From the NCBI RefSeq assembly GCF_000730165.1, contig NZ_CP022111.1, positions 1,364,001 through 1,428,000 on the forward strand: a DNA stretch of 64,000 bases. Direction: 5' to 3'. The notes below the pieces were generated by a model, which saw only the letters and a program-made list of their open reading frames with translations, was not told the origin of the DNA and did no database searches. The position numbers and the translations under genes are program-made. Source of the stretch: Nitrospirillum viridazoti CBAmc. Its GTDB lineage: Bacteria > Pseudomonadota > Alphaproteobacteria > Azospirillales > Azospirillaceae. Each line of letters opens with the position of its first letter. The first letter of the stretch is position 1. Positions 7,012 to 17,302 of this stretch are shown in pieces.

Positions 7012-10000
7012 ATGACTGGCGCTGTTCAGGGGGCTGGTGGCGAATTGGGATCGTCATCCCCACGCCCCCGTGACTTGGCGCAGGCCGCCACCCTGTTCGC
7101 GGCCCCCACCACACCATCGCAGCACGCGGCGGCCTTCCTGGTCGGCCTGGCCATGCTGGCCCTGTTCCTGATCGGCGCCATGGGGGCGAAGACGCCCGTG
7201 GGCAACATCCCCGGCCTGCTGCCCGCCTACGCCGTCATCATCCTGGTCACCGACCTGCTGACGTCCTTCCTGATCGCCAGCCAGTTCCTGCTGTCGGGCC
7301 ACCGCGCGCTGCTGTGGCTGGTGGGCGGCTATGCCTATTCCGGCGTCATGGCCGTGCTGCAGGTGGCGGCCCTGCCCGGCGCCTTCGCGCCCCTGGACCC
7401 GGACGGCACGCTGTCGCAGTCGGCGCTGTGGCTGTACACGGCCTGGCACATGGCCTTCCCGCTGGCGGTGCTGGGCTTTGCTCAGCGGCAGCGCCAGGCC
7501 CCGCCGCCGGTGGCGGGCGACGTGCGCAAGATGCTCGCGCTGGGCGTGGGGGTGGGCGCCGTACTGGCGGCCGGCCTAACCCTGGCCGCCGTCCTGTTTT
7601 CCATAGACCGCTGGCTGCCGCGCGTCACCCTGGTCAACACCTACAACAACGACATGGCGGTCAAGGTCATCTACGTGGCCATGCTGCTGATCAACTTCTG
7701 CACGCCGGCCATCCTGGCGACGGTGACCAAGGTCCGCACGGTGGGCCATCTGGGGCTGTTGATCTCCACCGTCGCCCTGGCGATGGACACGCTGCTGAAC
7801 GGCCTGGGCCTGGCGCGCTTCACCCTGGGCTGGTTCCTGGCCCGCGCCGATGGCGCCATCGCCTCCAGCGTCGTTCTGCTGTTGCTGCTGGCGGAAATGG
7901 TCAGCCTGTATCGCCGCGTCCACCTGATGAACGGCCAGTTGAACGCCCAGCGCGAGCGTCTGCTGGCCCTGACCGGCGACCTGGACCGCGCCCGGCGCAC
8001 GGCGGAAGAGGCCCGGCAGGTAGCGGAGCGGGCCAACGCCGCCAAGTCGGACTTCCTGGCCAACATGAGCCACGAAATCCGCACCCCCATGAACGGCGTC
8101 ACCGGCATGGCGCAGATACTGCTGGATACGCCGCTGACCACCCAGCAGCGCGGATATGCCGAAATCATCCGCGACAACGCCGACGCCCTGCTGGGGGTCA
8201 TCAACGACATTCTGGACATCTCGAAGCTGGAGGCGGGCAAGGTCAGCCTGGAACGCATCCAGTTCAACCTGGATGAGCTGGTGGACGGTGTCCTGTCCAT
8301 CCTGGGTCCAAAGGCCCGCGACAAGGGGCTGGAGATCGGCGCCCTGGTGCACGAGGGCGCCATGGGCATGTGGTGGGGCGACCCGACCCGCGTGCGCCAG
8401 GTGCTGCTGAACCTGGTGGGCAACGCCATCAAGTTCACGGCCAAGGGGGCCGTGTCGGTGGACATCAAGCTGCTGGGCGATGGACCCGCCCTGCCGGAAC
8501 AGACGCGGCGCCTGCGCGTCACCGTGCAGGACACCGGCATCGGCATCGACCCGGCGAAGGCGGGCAGGCTGTTCCAGATGTTCGAGCAGGCCGACAGTTC
8601 CATCACCCGCCGCTTCGGCGGCACCGGCCTAGGTCTGGCCATCAGCCGCCAGCTGGTGGAACTGATGGGGGGCAGCATCGGGGTGGAGAGCACGCCCGGC
8701 GAGGGTTCCACCTTCTGGTTCGACATCCCGCTGGAACGGGCGGTGGCGCCCAGCCGCACCGTCCAGCCCCTGGGCGACCGCCTGCGCGGCCGCCGCGCCC
8801 TGGTGGTGGACGACACCCCCGTCAACCGCCTGATCCTGGTGCATCACCTGATGACCTGCGGCATGACGGTGGATGAAGCCTCGGGCGGGATTCAGGCCCG
8901 CAACCATCTGCTGCGAACCATGGCGGTGATTGACGGAACCCTGGACGGCGCGTGTACGGATGGCGGCCAGGCCGCCCTGCCGGATGTCATCCTGATCGAC
9001 CACCACATGCCCGAACTGGACGGGCCTGGCCTGGCCGCCTGGATCCGGGCGGAACCGCGCCTGGCCGGCGTGCGCCTGCTGCTGGCCAGCTCGCTGGAGG
9101 CGCCGGCGGCGGGCGACGGCGCCCGCGAAAGCCTGTTCGATGCCGTGGTGCCCAAGCCCATCCGCCGCCCCCAGCTGCTGGAGGCGCTGGCCAAGGCCTG
9201 CGGCCTGCGCGTCGAACTGGCGGAGACCGCCCCGCCCCGCCCCGCCGCCGTCACCCCGACAGGCGGCAACAAGCCCCGCATCCTGGTGGTGGAGGACAAC
9301 ATCACCAACCAGACCATCGCCTCGGTCCTGCTGGAAAAGGCAGGATACCACGTGCAGATCGCCGAGGATGGGGCGCAGGCCGTGCGCGCCTGCCTGCAGA
9401 CCCGGTTCGACCTGGTGCTGATGGACGTGCAGATGCCCGTCATGGACGGCATCGAAGCCACCCGCCGCATCCGCGCCGTGGACGTCCGCGTGCCGCAGAT
9501 GCCCATCATCGCCATGACCGCCAACGCCATGGCCGGCATGCGTGAGGAATACCTGGCCGCCGGCATGGACGACTATGTGTCCAAGCCGTTCAAGTCCGAG
9601 CGCTTCCTGGAAACGGTGGACCGCTGGCTGGCGGAGCGCGCGCCTCAGCCGGTGGCGGAACCGGACGCGACCACCCTGCTGCTGGAACCCCGGGTGCTGG
9701 CGCGACTGGAACGGACGGTGCCGCCGACGGATTTCCGCGCCTTGGTCGACGGCATCGTCAGCCGCGGCCGCGGCCGGCTGGATGCCGTCCTCGAGCTGGG
9801 GGCCGCCAACGCCACCGAGGCGCTGCGCGAAGCCACGCGCGACCTGGCCGTAATGGCCGATAGCTGCGGCCTGGTGCTGCTGGCCCGCCAGGCGCGCCTG
9901 CTGGGCGACAGCCTGGCCCAGCCGGATGTCGGGGCTGACGGCGGGGCGGACGTGGGCGGGCAACTGCGGGCCCTGGCCGACCTGGGCCACCGCTCCTGGG

Positions 10001-10041
10001 ATGCGCTGCACCAACGTTTCCTGGGTGTGGGCGTGGCGTAG
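7012..10041 (+). CDS. MASE4 hybrid sensor histidine kinase with two receiver domains
   Basis: A 1009-residue membrane-bound phosphorelay protein. Residues about 30 to 290 form seven to eight membrane segments with the MASE4 signature ([28 protein letters not shown] and [18 protein letters not shown]). A coiled linker leads to HisKA ([15 protein letters not shown], His354) and an HATPase domain with [23 protein letters not shown] and [10 protein letters not shown]. Two receivers follow: Asp663 in LIDHHMP, with an unusual acidic insertion, and Asp805 in LMDVQMP. The last 100 residues look like an HPt bundle, but the expected AHxLKG histidine motif is replaced by [12 protein letters not shown] 7012 has GGGGAAGACGGG upstream. 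The output partner is unknown. Confidence 0.88.
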   Translation: MTGAVQGAGGELGSSSPRPRDLAQAATLFAAPTTPSQHAAAFLVGLAMLALFLIGAMGAKTPVGNIPGLLPAYAVIILVTDLLTSFLIASQFLLSGHRALLWLVGGYAYSGVMAVLQVAALPGAFAPLDPDGTLSQSALWLYTAWHMAFPLAVLGFAQRQRQAPPPVAGDVRKMLALGVGVGAVLAAGLTLAAVLFSIDRWLPRVTLVNTYNNDMAVKVIYVAMLLINFCTPAILATVTKVRTVGHLGLLISTVALAMDTLLNGLGLARFTLGWFLARADGAIASSVVLLLLLAEMVSLYRRVHLMNGQLNAQRERLLALTGDLDRARRTAEEARQVAERANAAKSDFLANMSHEIRTPMNGVTGMAQILLDTPLTTQQRGYAEIIRDNADALLGVINDILDISKLEAGKVSLERIQFNLDELVDGVLSILGPKARDKGLEIGALVHEGAMGMWWGDPTRVRQVLLNLVGNAIKFTAKGAVSVDIKLLGDGPALPEQTRRLRVTVQDTGIGIDPAKAGRLFQMFEQADSSITRRFGGTGLGLAISRQLVELMGGSIGVESTPGEGSTFWFDIPLERAVAPSRTVQPLGDRLRGRRALVVDDTPVNRLILVHHLMTCGMTVDEASGGIQARNHLLRTMAVIDGTLDGACTDGGQAALPDVILIDHHMPELDGPGLAAWIRAEPRLAGVRLLLASSLEAPAAGDGARESLFDAVVPKPIRRPQLLEALAKACGLRVELAETAPPRPAAVTPTGGNKPRILVVEDNITNQTIASVLLEKAGYHVQIAEDGAQAVRACLQTRFDLVLMDVQMPVMDGIEATRRIRAVDVRVPQMPIIAMTANAMAGMREEYLAAGMDDYVSKPFKSERFLETVDRWLAERAPQPVAEPDATTLLLEPRVLARLERTVPPTDFRALVDGIVSRGRGRLDAVLELGAANATEALREATRDLAVMADSCGLVLLARQARLLGDSLAQPDVGADGGADVGGQLRALADLGHRSWDALHQRFLGVGVA

Positions 10042-10091
10042 GTTCCCCCCAGGTCCCCCTGACCTTGGCCTGCCCTTTCGCCATGACGAAA

Positions 10092-10120
10092 AAGGCGGCC
10101 CCCTGGATGGGGACCGCCTT
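10092..10120 (-). terminator. rho-independent terminator of the autotransporter gene
   Basis: AAGGCGG-CCCCC pairs with GGGGA-CCGCCTT. The A run at 10089..10093 gives five U residues on the minus strand, directly downstream of the autotransporter stop at 10146. Confidence 0.75.
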
Positions 10121-10145
10121 GCCAGGTGCCCGCGAAGCGCCCGGA

Positions 10146-13142
10146 TCAGAACCGGAACTTGCTCACGAAGCGGGCGTCATAGCCAATGAAGCCGCGACGG
10201 TCTTCGCCGCCCAGCTCCAACGCGATGTCGGAGTAGCGGTTGCCGCCCTGCACCGTGATGCGGGCGATGGGGCCGCCGCCGACCACGGACTGTGGCATCA
10301 GGGTGAAGCTGGACCCGCCGGCGAAGCTGGCGGTGGTGTCGCCCGGGCCATCGCCGAACACCTGCTTCCACCCCACGGTCAGGGCGGGCTTCCACTGGAA
10401 ATCGCCGCCCAGCTGGGTCCCGAAGGTCAAGGCCGCCTCGGCATTGCCCTGCTGACCGGTGCGCTCGTCGATCTTCAGGTTGAAGCCGTCGCTGCCGCCG
10501 CTTTCCTGGTGGGCGCCATCGGACAGCACGAAATAGTCCAGCGAGGCGGTGGGCCGCACGAACATGAAGCCCAGCGACTGCTCATACCCTAGGCCGAAAT
10601 GGGCGTCGCCCAAATAGCCCGACCAGTGGGCGTTGGCGTCGCGCTCGAACGCGGCGCCCTCATCGTCCGTGCCGGTGAAGACGCGCTTGCTGGAGAACCG
10701 GATATAACCGGCGTTCAGGCTGGCGCTCGCCATCAGCCCACCATACCGGTCGCGCCAGTAGGCGCCGCCGGTGAAGACCTCGCCCTTCACCTGGTTGCCG
10801 TTGGAAGCGTCGGGATCGTTGACGGCGGTGATCATGTAGGAGGAGGACAGGCCGACGATGCCGACATTCTCCATGGATTTCTCGTAGCCGCCCATCAGCG
10901 CCACGCCGTTGCCGTTGTAGCCCGGGCCCTCACCGCGGTTCTGCGACACGGCGAAGCCCAGCTCCTGCACCCAGGCGCCGCGCCTCTCATCCTTCATGGC
11001 CACGGTGGGGTCGGATTCGGTACGGGCCAGCGCCATCATGCCGCGGTTCAGCAACTGGAAGGGGCCGCCGTTGTAATCCGGCAGCATCTTCTCATAGAGA
11101 CTGCCGAAGGTGCTGGCGCTGGTGGCGTTGAAGAAGGCCTGGCCGATCTGCGTATCCTTGTCGAAGGCGCCGTAGACAGCGTTGAACGCGCCGGCACCCA
11201 CGGTGATGCCCGCCTCGGCCGCCGTCCGGCGCGCCACGTTCACCGTTACGGTGCCGGCGGTGGTGTCGGCGGCGATGTTGGCCTTGTACCAGTAGGACAC
11301 ATCACCCAGCAGCGACTGGTCGGTGCTGCCCACGCTCAGGCTGCTGGCCTTGATGACGGTGAAGCTGTTGCTGTCGGTGACCTTGCTCTTGAAGATCAGG
11401 CCGATTTTGGTGCCCGACGCCAGCGAGGCGGCGCCGGAGACGTTGAACAGGGTGTTGGTGTTGTTGACCGGATCGGCGGTGAAGTCGATCTCGCCGCTGG
11501 ATCCCACGGTCAGCGACCGCATGGTGATGGTGCTGGTGCTGCTGTCGCGCAGCTTGCCGTTGGTCACCGCGGCGGCCAGGGTGCCGTCGCTGGTCAGGGC
11601 GCCGGTATAGACGGCGCCGCCGTCGATGGTCAGCGTGTTGGTGCCGCTGCCGAAGGACAAGGCGCCCGTGACCTTGCCCCCCGTCAGGTCGACGGTTGCA
11701 TCGCCCGAGCCCAGCAGGATGTCGCCGGTGATGGTGCCGCTGCTGGTGATGGTGACGCCGACGGTGTTGGCCCGCAGGTCCAGCGCCGTGGCCGTGCCGG
11801 TGATGCCGGTGTTGTCCGTGGATAGCGTGACGGTGGCCGAGATGGTGCCGCTGTTGGTGATCTGCGTGACGGTGCCGGACCCGTCGTAAATGGCCACGGC
11901 GTTGCTGCCCACGGCGGTGGTGGCGCCGGCAAAGCCGGTGGCATAGGCCGCGACGGTGCCGCTGATAATCAGGCCGTTGACGTTGGCGCCGCTGGCAATG
12001 GAAATGGCGGTCGCCTTCGAGGACTGCGAGGAAACCGTGGTGCTGATGGTGCCCGACACCGTGATGTTGTCGGGAATGGTGGCGCCCGACCCGACCGACA
12101 GGCCGGTGGAGTCCGCCTTGTAGGACACGGTGGTCACGGTACCCGTCAGGTTGATGCCACCATCCACCAGCACCGTTCCGCCCAAACCGCCGATCTGGAC
12201 GCCGGTCGTGCTGAACCCGTCATAGACGCCGTTGGCGACGATGCCGCCGGCCAGCAGCAGGCCATGGGTATCGCCCGGGACCACCCCCAGTTCGACCTCG
12301 CTGTTGGCGCTGCCGATCACCACCGCCGGGGCCGACCCGTAGGAGGTGATGGAGGAGGTCGATTCCAGGTTCAGGCCACCCGTCGAGGTCGAGGCGATCC
12401 GGAAGGCGGCGCCGCCCTGCAGCTCGTCATTGGCGGTCAGCGCCGCAAAGCCGGCCGTGGTCGTGGGACGCGTGGTCGAGAGGTAGCCGGTGGACGTGAT
12501 GCTGCCCGAGACGCTCACCTCGCCTTGCGTGACACCATCCAACGCCACACCGACCGAGCCCGTGCCCAGCGCGCTGACCGTGCCGGAAATGGCGATGTTG
12601 CCGGTCGTGGCCGTGGTCCGGATGCCGTAGGAATTGTTGCCGGTCACGGAAACGGTGCCGCTCATCGTCAAATCGCCATCCATCTGGGACGCGACCAGGA
12701 TGCCGGCGCTGTCGTTGCCACGGACCGTGATGGTGGCCGAGGTGTTGATGGCGCCGGTGAACACACCGTCGCCCGAGACCCAGATGCCATAGCGCCGCTC
12801 GGCCGAGGTCAGCGGGATGGTGGAGCTGACGCTGCTGTCGGTTAGCGTCAGGGTGCCGCTGACCGAGACGCTGCCGGTGTTCCCCGCCTTCACCAGGATG
12901 CCCGTCGTGTCGTCGCCGCCGGTGATGGAGATGGTGCCGGAACTGCTGACGGTGTTGCTGCTGTCCAGCGTCACCGCCGTCCCGCTGGAGGGGCTGACCG
13001 TGCCGGTGATGGTGAGATCACCCGTTGTGGACGTCGCCACCCCGCTGGACCGGGTATCGGAGATCGTGGTCGCCGCGTGAAGGTCGGTCAGGGCGGCGAG
13101 GCACAGGGGCGCGGCGGCCACCGGCGCGAGAAGGCGCTTCAT
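10146..13142 (-). CDS. autotransporter (type Va secretion) with low-complexity passenger
   Basis: A 998-residue outer membrane protein. A Sec signal (LLAPVAAAPLCLAALTDLHAA) is followed by a passenger of about 650 residues made of short, Ser/Thr/Gly-rich repeats such as GTVS, ITGTVS, VSGTLTL and NSGTISATV, typical of a beta-helix. The C-terminal 280 residues form the translocator barrel, beginning with RRGAWVQELGFAVSQNRG and ending in ARFVSKFRF, with the aromatic last residue expected for BAM recognition. AGGA precedes the ATG by about 11 bases. A strong terminator follows. No protease or adhesin motif is recognisable, so surface display or adhesion is an inference. Confidence 0.85.
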   Translation of the reverse strand: MKRLLAPVAAAPLCLAALTDLHAATTISDTRSSGVATSTTGDLTITGTVSPSSGTAVTLDSSNTVSSSGTISITGGDDTTGILVKAGNTGSVSVSGTLTLTDSSVSSTIPLTSAERRYGIWVSGDGVFTGAINTSATITVRGNDSAGILVASQMDGDLTMSGTVSVTGNNSYGIRTTATTGNIAISGTVSALGTGSVGVALDGVTQGEVSVSGSITSTGYLSTTRPTTTAGFAALTANDELQGGAAFRIASTSTGGLNLESTSSITSYGSAPAVVIGSANSEVELGVVPGDTHGLLLAGGIVANGVYDGFSTTGVQIGGLGGTVLVDGGINLTGTVTTVSYKADSTGLSVGSGATIPDNITVSGTISTTVSSQSSKATAISIASGANVNGLIISGTVAAYATGFAGATTAVGSNAVAIYDGSGTVTQITNSGTISATVTLSTDNTGITGTATALDLRANTVGVTITSSGTITGDILLGSGDATVDLTGGKVTGALSFGSGTNTLTIDGGAVYTGALTSDGTLAAAVTNGKLRDSSTSTITMRSLTVGSSGEIDFTADPVNNTNTLFNVSGAASLASGTKIGLIFKSKVTDSNSFTVIKASSLSVGSTDQSLLGDVSYWYKANIAADTTAGTVTVNVARRTAAEAGITVGAGAFNAVYGAFDKDTQIGQAFFNATSASTFGSLYEKMLPDYNGGPFQLLNRGMMALARTESDPTVAMKDERRGAWVQELGFAVSQNRGEGPGYNGNGVALMGGYEKSMENVGIVGLSSSYMITAVNDPDASNGNQVKGEVFTGGAYWRDRYGGLMASASLNAGYIRFSSKRVFTGTDDEGAAFERDANAHWSGYLGDAHFGLGYEQSLGFMFVRPTASLDYFVLSDGAHQESGGSDGFNLKIDERTGQQGNAEAALTFGTQLGGDFQWKPALTVGWKQVFGDGPGDTTASFAGGSSFTLMPQSVVGGGPIARITVQGGNRYSDIALELGGEDRRGFIGYDARFVSKFRF

Positions 13143-13476
13143 TTGCTGAAAAATCCTGCCTGTTCAGACGAATTAAAGGACATTTGGCCGGTGGACCGGC
13201 GGGAAAGGACGGAACTGGGCCAAGGTGTGGGCGGCCGGGTTGCGGGCGGGGATCGCGGCCCATACGGACCGGGTTACACGGCGCGGCCGTTCAAACCCGG
13301 CGGGCGGTCTTGAAAAAAATTCCCGCCATCGCGGTGATCGGCCAATTTGCCGCAGCCCAGCCCGGGCCTATCCTTCCGAATGGCGGAACGCGATGGGCCT
13401 GGGATATTTGCAACTGGCCGCGGCGCGGAGACCTGGCGTAGAGTTCCCGCGTCCCAGCCTGCCGGAACGCGAGCGC
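13143..13476. other. divergent intergenic region
   Basis: This 334-bp spacer lies between the autotransporter (minus strand) and the small gene at 13477 (plus strand) and should contain both promoters. The part next to the autotransporter is A+T-richer. I see no further gene or convincing operator in it. Confidence 0.5.
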
Positions 13477-13830
13477 ATGAAGGAACTACGCTGCATCGTC
13501 TTCACCGACCGCGAGGTGGTCAGCGCCATCACCGAACGGCGGCGCAAGCTGAACGATGCCTTCCCCGACGGGGATGTCACCAGCCTGGAATACACGATCA
13601 ACCGCGGCGTCAGCGCCCGCCTGTCCGTGACCCTGAACGGTGCCGCCAACGACGTCACCATTCCGGAACAAGAGCTGCAGGCGGCCCTGGTGGGCTATTG
13701 CATGTCCCGCAACGTTCCGCTGCCCGTTGTGGCCGACAAGGCCCTGTACGTCATCAAGGGACGGGCCACCCTGATGATCACCATGAATTTCAAGAAGCCG
13801 GCGCGCCTGGTCGTTTTGGGAGTGGAATGA
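13477..13830 (+). CDS. conserved small protein of unknown function
   Basis: A 117-residue soluble protein that I cannot assign to a named family. It begins MKELRCIVFTDREVVSAITERRRKLNDAFP and has alternating charged strands and helices, with no signal peptide and no membrane segment. ATG 13477 was chosen over an extension to 13225 because GGAACGCGAG lies just upstream and the upstream residues are low-complexity Arg/Pro. It sits between the autotransporter and the flagellin gene, and shares the bidirectional terminator at 13867..13893 with the latter. Any link to motility or surface functions is only positional. Confidence 0.6.
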   Translation: MKELRCIVFTDREVVSAITERRRKLNDAFPDGDVTSLEYTINRGVSARLSVTLNGAANDVTIPEQELQAALVGYCMSRNVPLPVVADKALYVIKGRATLMITMNFKKPARLVVLGVE

Positions 13831-13866
13831 CCCAAGCGATTCCTCAGGTTTGAGCGCAAAATGAAA

Positions 13867-13893
13867 AAGGGCGGCCCGCTGGGGACCGCCCTT
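13867..13893. terminator. bidirectional rho-independent terminator
   Basis: AAGGGCGG pairs with CCGCCCTT, extended by GC pairs around a short loop. An A run (13864..13868) and a T run (13892..13895) flank it, so it can serve both the 13477 gene and the flagellin gene. Confidence 0.75.
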
Positions 13894-13985
13894 TTCCTTG
13901 TGCCCGCCGCTGTCCGGGACCGGGGCGGCGGGAGGGGTATCGGGTGGCCTTTTGCCACGCCGCCGCCCGCCCCCGCCGTCGCCGA

Positions 13986-15851
13986 TTAGAACAGCTTCAG
14001 GATGGCCTGCTGGCTCTGGTTCGCCAGCGACAGGGTGGTGACACCCAGCGACTGGCGGGTCTGCAGGGTCAGCAACTCCGCGCCGGCCTGGTTCTGGTCG
14101 ACCTGCACCAGGCTGTCAGCGCCGTCCGACAGGACGTTGTTGAAGGCGTCGGTGAAGTCGGACCGGGTCTGGATGACGTTCAGGTTGGTGCTGAGCGTCT
14201 GGCCGGCAGACCGCAGCTGGGTGGTGGCGTAGGTCAGCTGGGCCACCGCGGCATCGATGTCCGACCGGTCCAGGAAATCGTTCTGGGCGTAGTCGAGGCG
14301 CAAGCCCTGGCCGTCGGTGGTGACGTTGGTGGATTTGACGCTCAGCGAGTTGGTGTTGGTCTCGTTGAACTGCACCGACAGGTCGTTCTGGGTGTTGGCC
14401 GGCGTCTGCTGCGACGTCGTCATGTTGGCGGACCGGTTGGCCGAGGCCGCCTGCATGATCTTCGTCGAGTCGACGTTGATGCGCACCGTGCCGGTGGTGA
14501 AGGACATGGCGTTTTCGCCATCCGTCAGCTTGCCGCTGCCACGATCATTGGCGCCCGACCGGGTGATGGACACGCCGTTCAGGTCGGTGGCCGTGACGGA
14601 CAGATCCACATCCTTCTCGACGGTGGAGGTACCGTTGCCCGCCGTGCCCAATCCTTCCAACGTGGAACGGTCGACGGTGAAGGACACGACCGAGCCCGAG
14701 GAGAAGGACACGGAGATGTCCTTGGTCAGGGCGTTGACGGTCGAGCTGCCCAACGTGAAGCTGTTGGACGTGCCATAGCTGCTGGCCGCGGTGATCTGGA
14801 AGGTGCCGGGCGTCGAGGAACTGACGGTGAAGCCTGAGATCGAGCTGCCCGGGATGGAGATGGAGTTGGTGATCAGATTCTGCAGGTTGGTGGCGATGGT
14901 GGCCTGGCGCGTCGTCGGCGACGGATTGGACACGTCACCGGCCGAGGCGGTGTAGCTGAACGTCCGGCCATTGATGGTGACGTTGAAGGTATCACCTTCA
15001 TCAATGTTGCCGGTGATGTTCACCTGCGAAATCTGTTGCGTGCCCGAGGTACCGGCGCTCACCAGGCTGTTGGTGGCGCTCTGGGTGTTGTCGAAGAAGG
15101 TGATGGACCGGGACTCGCCGCCTTCGGTGACCACGGCCGTGCGGGTCTGTCCCACGGCGCCACGGATTTCGATCGACACGTCGGAGAAGTTGCCGGCCGT
15201 GCTGCTGAGCTTGCCGGACACCTTCAGGCCGAACAGGCCGCGGGCGTCTTCCGCCGAGGCGATGTCGCCGGCGTTGCCGGAGATGTCGCCCGTGCCGGCC
15301 ACGCGGATGGAATAGGTGTCCGAGGTGGTGACGTTGGTCACGCGGCTGTTGGACAGGCCGGTGATGGAGTTCACCGTGGATCGCGACGAGGAGGTGGCGT
15401 CGAAGGTCTGGCCGCTGCCGGCCAGCAGGTTCTTCCCGCCGTAGCCGCTGTCGGCGGCCAGCTTGTCGATCTGGTCCTTGATGTCATTGAACTGGGCGGC
15501 CAGCGACTTGCGGGTGGCGATCGCGCTGGGGTCGTTGCCCAGGTTGGAATAGGCCGAGGTCGTCAGGCCCTTGGCCTGGTCGATCAGCTTTTGGATGGAG
15601 GTGATGCCCTGGTTGCCCGCCTTGATGGTGCTGATGGCCTGGCCCATCGCGTCCTTCAGGGTGGACAGGTCGCTGGCACGCTGGTTCAGCCCCTGCGCCG
15701 CGAAGAAGGCCGTGGGGCCGTCCAGCGCGCTGTTGACCTTGTTGCCCGTGGACAGTTGCGACTGGAGCTTGTCGATCGAGCTGTTGGTGTTCTGCAGCAA
15801 CAGCAGGTTGGAACGCATTGCCGAAGAGAGGGCGACTTGAGAGGACATCAT
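13986..15851 (-). CDS. flagellin
   Basis: A 621-residue filament subunit secreted by the flagellar type III apparatus. The N-terminal D0/D1 region reads NLLLLQNTNSSIDKLQSQLSTG then NSALDGPTAFFAAQGLNQRA. The C-terminal D1/D0 region has QTRSDFTDAFNNVLSDGADSL and ends QSQQAILKLF. Between them lies a long variable D2/D3 region of about 400 residues, rich in Ser, Thr and Asn, with a TFNVTINGRTFSYTASAGD unit. AAGGAG is 4 bases before ATG 15851 and 7 before ATG 15848, so the second may be used. The size and ending resemble azospirilla flagellins, but polar and lateral types cannot be separated here. Confidence 0.92.
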   Translation of the reverse strand: MMSSQVALSSAMRSNLLLLQNTNSSIDKLQSQLSTGNKVNSALDGPTAFFAAQGLNQRASDLSTLKDAMGQAISTIKAGNQGITSIQKLIDQAKGLTTSAYSNLGNDPSAIATRKSLAAQFNDIKDQIDKLAADSGYGGKNLLAGSGQTFDATSSSRSTVNSITGLSNSRVTNVTTSDTYSIRVAGTGDISGNAGDIASAEDARGLFGLKVSGKLSSTAGNFSDVSIEIRGAVGQTRTAVVTEGGESRSITFFDNTQSATNSLVSAGTSGTQQISQVNITGNIDEGDTFNVTINGRTFSYTASAGDVSNPSPTTRQATIATNLQNLITNSISIPGSSISGFTVSSSTPGTFQITAASSYGTSNSFTLGSSTVNALTKDISVSFSSGSVVSFTVDRSTLEGLGTAGNGTSTVEKDVDLSVTATDLNGVSITRSGANDRGSGKLTDGENAMSFTTGTVRINVDSTKIMQAASANRSANMTTSQQTPANTQNDLSVQFNETNTNSLSVKSTNVTTDGQGLRLDYAQNDFLDRSDIDAAVAQLTYATTQLRSAGQTLSTNLNVIQTRSDFTDAFNNVLSDGADSLVQVDQNQAGAELLTLQTRQSLGVTTLSLANQSQQAILKLF

Positions 15852-16535
15852 CTATCTCCTTTTGAGCTGCCGGAGGGCGGCCGTTTGGGCCGGTCTGATC
15901 CTTCTGGCGAGAGCAAGCTGCTGGTCCCATGCCATCGAAGAGCGCCACCCGCCCGCTGCCGGGGGGGCCTAAGTCCCCGTCTCCGGGCGGCAACCCGTTC
16001 CTGCCGGGATGGCTGGACGGATTGGTCCGGGGTTGCCCGGGGGCGCTACGCTGGTATGGACGCCATCAACCTCCTCTGATGGACGGTTAGGTTCGGCCGG
16101 CTAACCGCAGAAACCGTGCCAACCGCCCGCAGCGATATTTACGCATCTGTAAATAAAGAGGTTTTCCGGTCCCGGACGGCCAACAGCCGCAGGAATGCGA
16201 ACAATTGGGGCGGTCGGAATTTCCCGCCGCCCGGTCAAAATTGCCGGGTGAAGCAGCCCAGGGCGGTCGGGATTTCCTGGTTGTCGGCCCGAAATTGGCG
16301 CCGCCTGCGCCCCGCCGGGCCCCAGACAAGGCCATGGCCCCGGGCCTGGGGGCCGACCCCAGCCGCCGCCGCGGCGCTTTTTGCCGGGCGCCGCACCACT
16401 CTTTCGTGCGTTGGGCGGCGAGGATTTCAGCTGATGAACTGAGACGCGGGGCGGGCCAGGGTTGCCGCGCGCCGGGCCGCTTTCCTGATTGACCATGGCC
16501 CCGCGAACCGCGTAAACCCTAGCTCGCGATGGTTT
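15852..16535. other. 684-bp region upstream of flagellin
   Basis: It contains the flagellin leader and promoter on the minus strand and runs up to tRNA-Pro. I searched for a sigma54 (TGGCAC-N5-TTGC) and a sigma28 site and found no convincing match. Short open frames on both strands have no recognisable product. A 17-bp direct repeat lies at 16208..16277. Confidence 0.5.
16208..16277. repeat. 17-bp direct repeat pair
   Basis: GGGCGGTCGGAATTTCC at 16208..16224 recurs as GGGCGGTCGGGATTTCC at 16261..16277, with 16 of 17 bases identical. Start-to-start distance is 53 bp, close to five helical turns. Function unknown; a paired protein-binding site is possible. Confidence 0.5.
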
Positions 16536-16612
16536 CGGGGCGTAGCGCAGTCTGGTAGCGCGACGGTTTTGGGAACCGTAGGCCCCCGGTTCGAATCCGG
16601 GCGCCCCGACCA
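16536..16612 (+). tRNA. tRNA-Pro(TGG)
   Basis: A 77-base cloverleaf. The acceptor CGGGGCG pairs with CGCCCCG, the anticodon stem ACGGT/ACCGT encloses TTTGGGA with anticodon TGG, and the T arm contains GGTTCGAATCC. The CCA end is encoded. It reads proline codons, chiefly CCA and CCG. Confidence 0.96.
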
Positions 16613-16682
16613 TCGCCCGGACCGGCGCTGGCATGGCGACGGCAGGCAACAGGTGTTTCGTTCAACCGGGGACGTTCCAGAG

Positions 16683-16988
16683 ATGCAGGTTCGTATCTAT
16701 CAGCCGGCCAAGACGGCCATGCAGTCCGGCCGGGCCAAGACCCATGCGTGGATCCTGGAATATGAACTGGCCACCGCCCGCCGGCCGGAGCCGCTGATGG
16801 GCTGGACCAGCTCGGGCGACACCCTGAACCAGGTGAAGCTGACGTTCGACAGCGCCGAAGAGGCCATCGCCTACGCGACCCGCAAGGGGTGGGCCTACGA
16901 GGTCATCACCCACAACGACCGCATCGTCCGGCCGAAGAACTACGCCGACAACTTCCGCACCGACCGTCCCCGCGTCGGCCGCTTCTGA
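16683..16988 (+). CDS. ETC complex I accessory subunit, NDUFS4 family
   Basis: A 101-residue homologue of the 18-kDa accessory subunit of NADH:ubiquinone oxidoreductase, which binds the peripheral arm at the membrane face and helps assembly of the N module in mitochondria and alphaproteobacteria. Typical features: MQVRIYQPAKTAMQSGRAKTHAWILEYE at the start, PLMGWTSSGDTLNQVKLTFDSAEEAIAYA in the middle, and GWAYEVITHNDR near the end. Start ATG 16683; the preceding GGGGAC is a modest ribosome site. It lies between two tRNA genes, away from any nuo operon, as is usual for this gene. Confidence 0.9.
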   Translation: MQVRIYQPAKTAMQSGRAKTHAWILEYELATARRPEPLMGWTSSGDTLNQVKLTFDSAEEAIAYATRKGWAYEVITHNDRIVRPKNYADNFRTDRPRVGRF

Positions 16989-17038
16989 TCCTTTCCTGAT
17001 ATCGGGCGCCCCGGCCCTCGGGCCCGGGGCCGCCTCCG

Positions 17039-17115
17039 GGCCCCATAGCTCAGTTGGATAGAGCAACCGCCTTCTAAGCGGTAGGTCGCTGGTTCGAATC
17101 CAGCTGGGGTCGCCA
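17039..17115 (+). tRNA. tRNA-Arg(TCT)
   Basis: A 77-base cloverleaf. Acceptor GGCCCCA pairs with TGGGGTC with one G-T pair, the anticodon stem CCGC/GCGG holds anticodon TCT, and the T arm contains GGTTCGAATCC. CCA is encoded. Its 3' end marks the boundary to A+T-rich DNA, so it is a possible insertion site. Confidence 0.96.
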
Positions 17116-17122
17116 TTGATAG

Positions 17123-17168
17123 AACGCTCGTTAAGCGATTCAATTGCTTGACGAGCGTTTCTTGTTTT
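17123..17168 (+). terminator. strong terminator after tRNA-Arg
   Basis: AACGCTCGTTAAGC pairs with GCTTGACGAGCGTT (one G-T pair) around GATTCAATT, followed by TTTCTTGTTTT. The stem is 14 bp long and ends the tRNA-Arg transcript. Confidence 0.85.
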
Positions 17169-17302
17169 AAATCCGAGTCTTGCTTAGATGCACTGAATAT
17201 AACCTGCCCTTGCCAAAGACTACTATAAGATGTAAAATCTTTCCAGATAATCGCCAAACGGGCAATTTGGCCACGGGAAGCTAATCGGTTGGGAGGGCGA
17301 AG

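Noticed and set aside
15852-16100. Sigma54 promoter (TGGCAT ... TTGC) upstream of flagellin
   Set aside because: The two elements are present but 17 bases separate GG and GC instead of about 10.
16205-16492. Small plus-strand open frame before tRNA-Pro
   Set aside because: No ribosome site, Arg/Pro-rich composition caused by GC bias, and no family resemblance.
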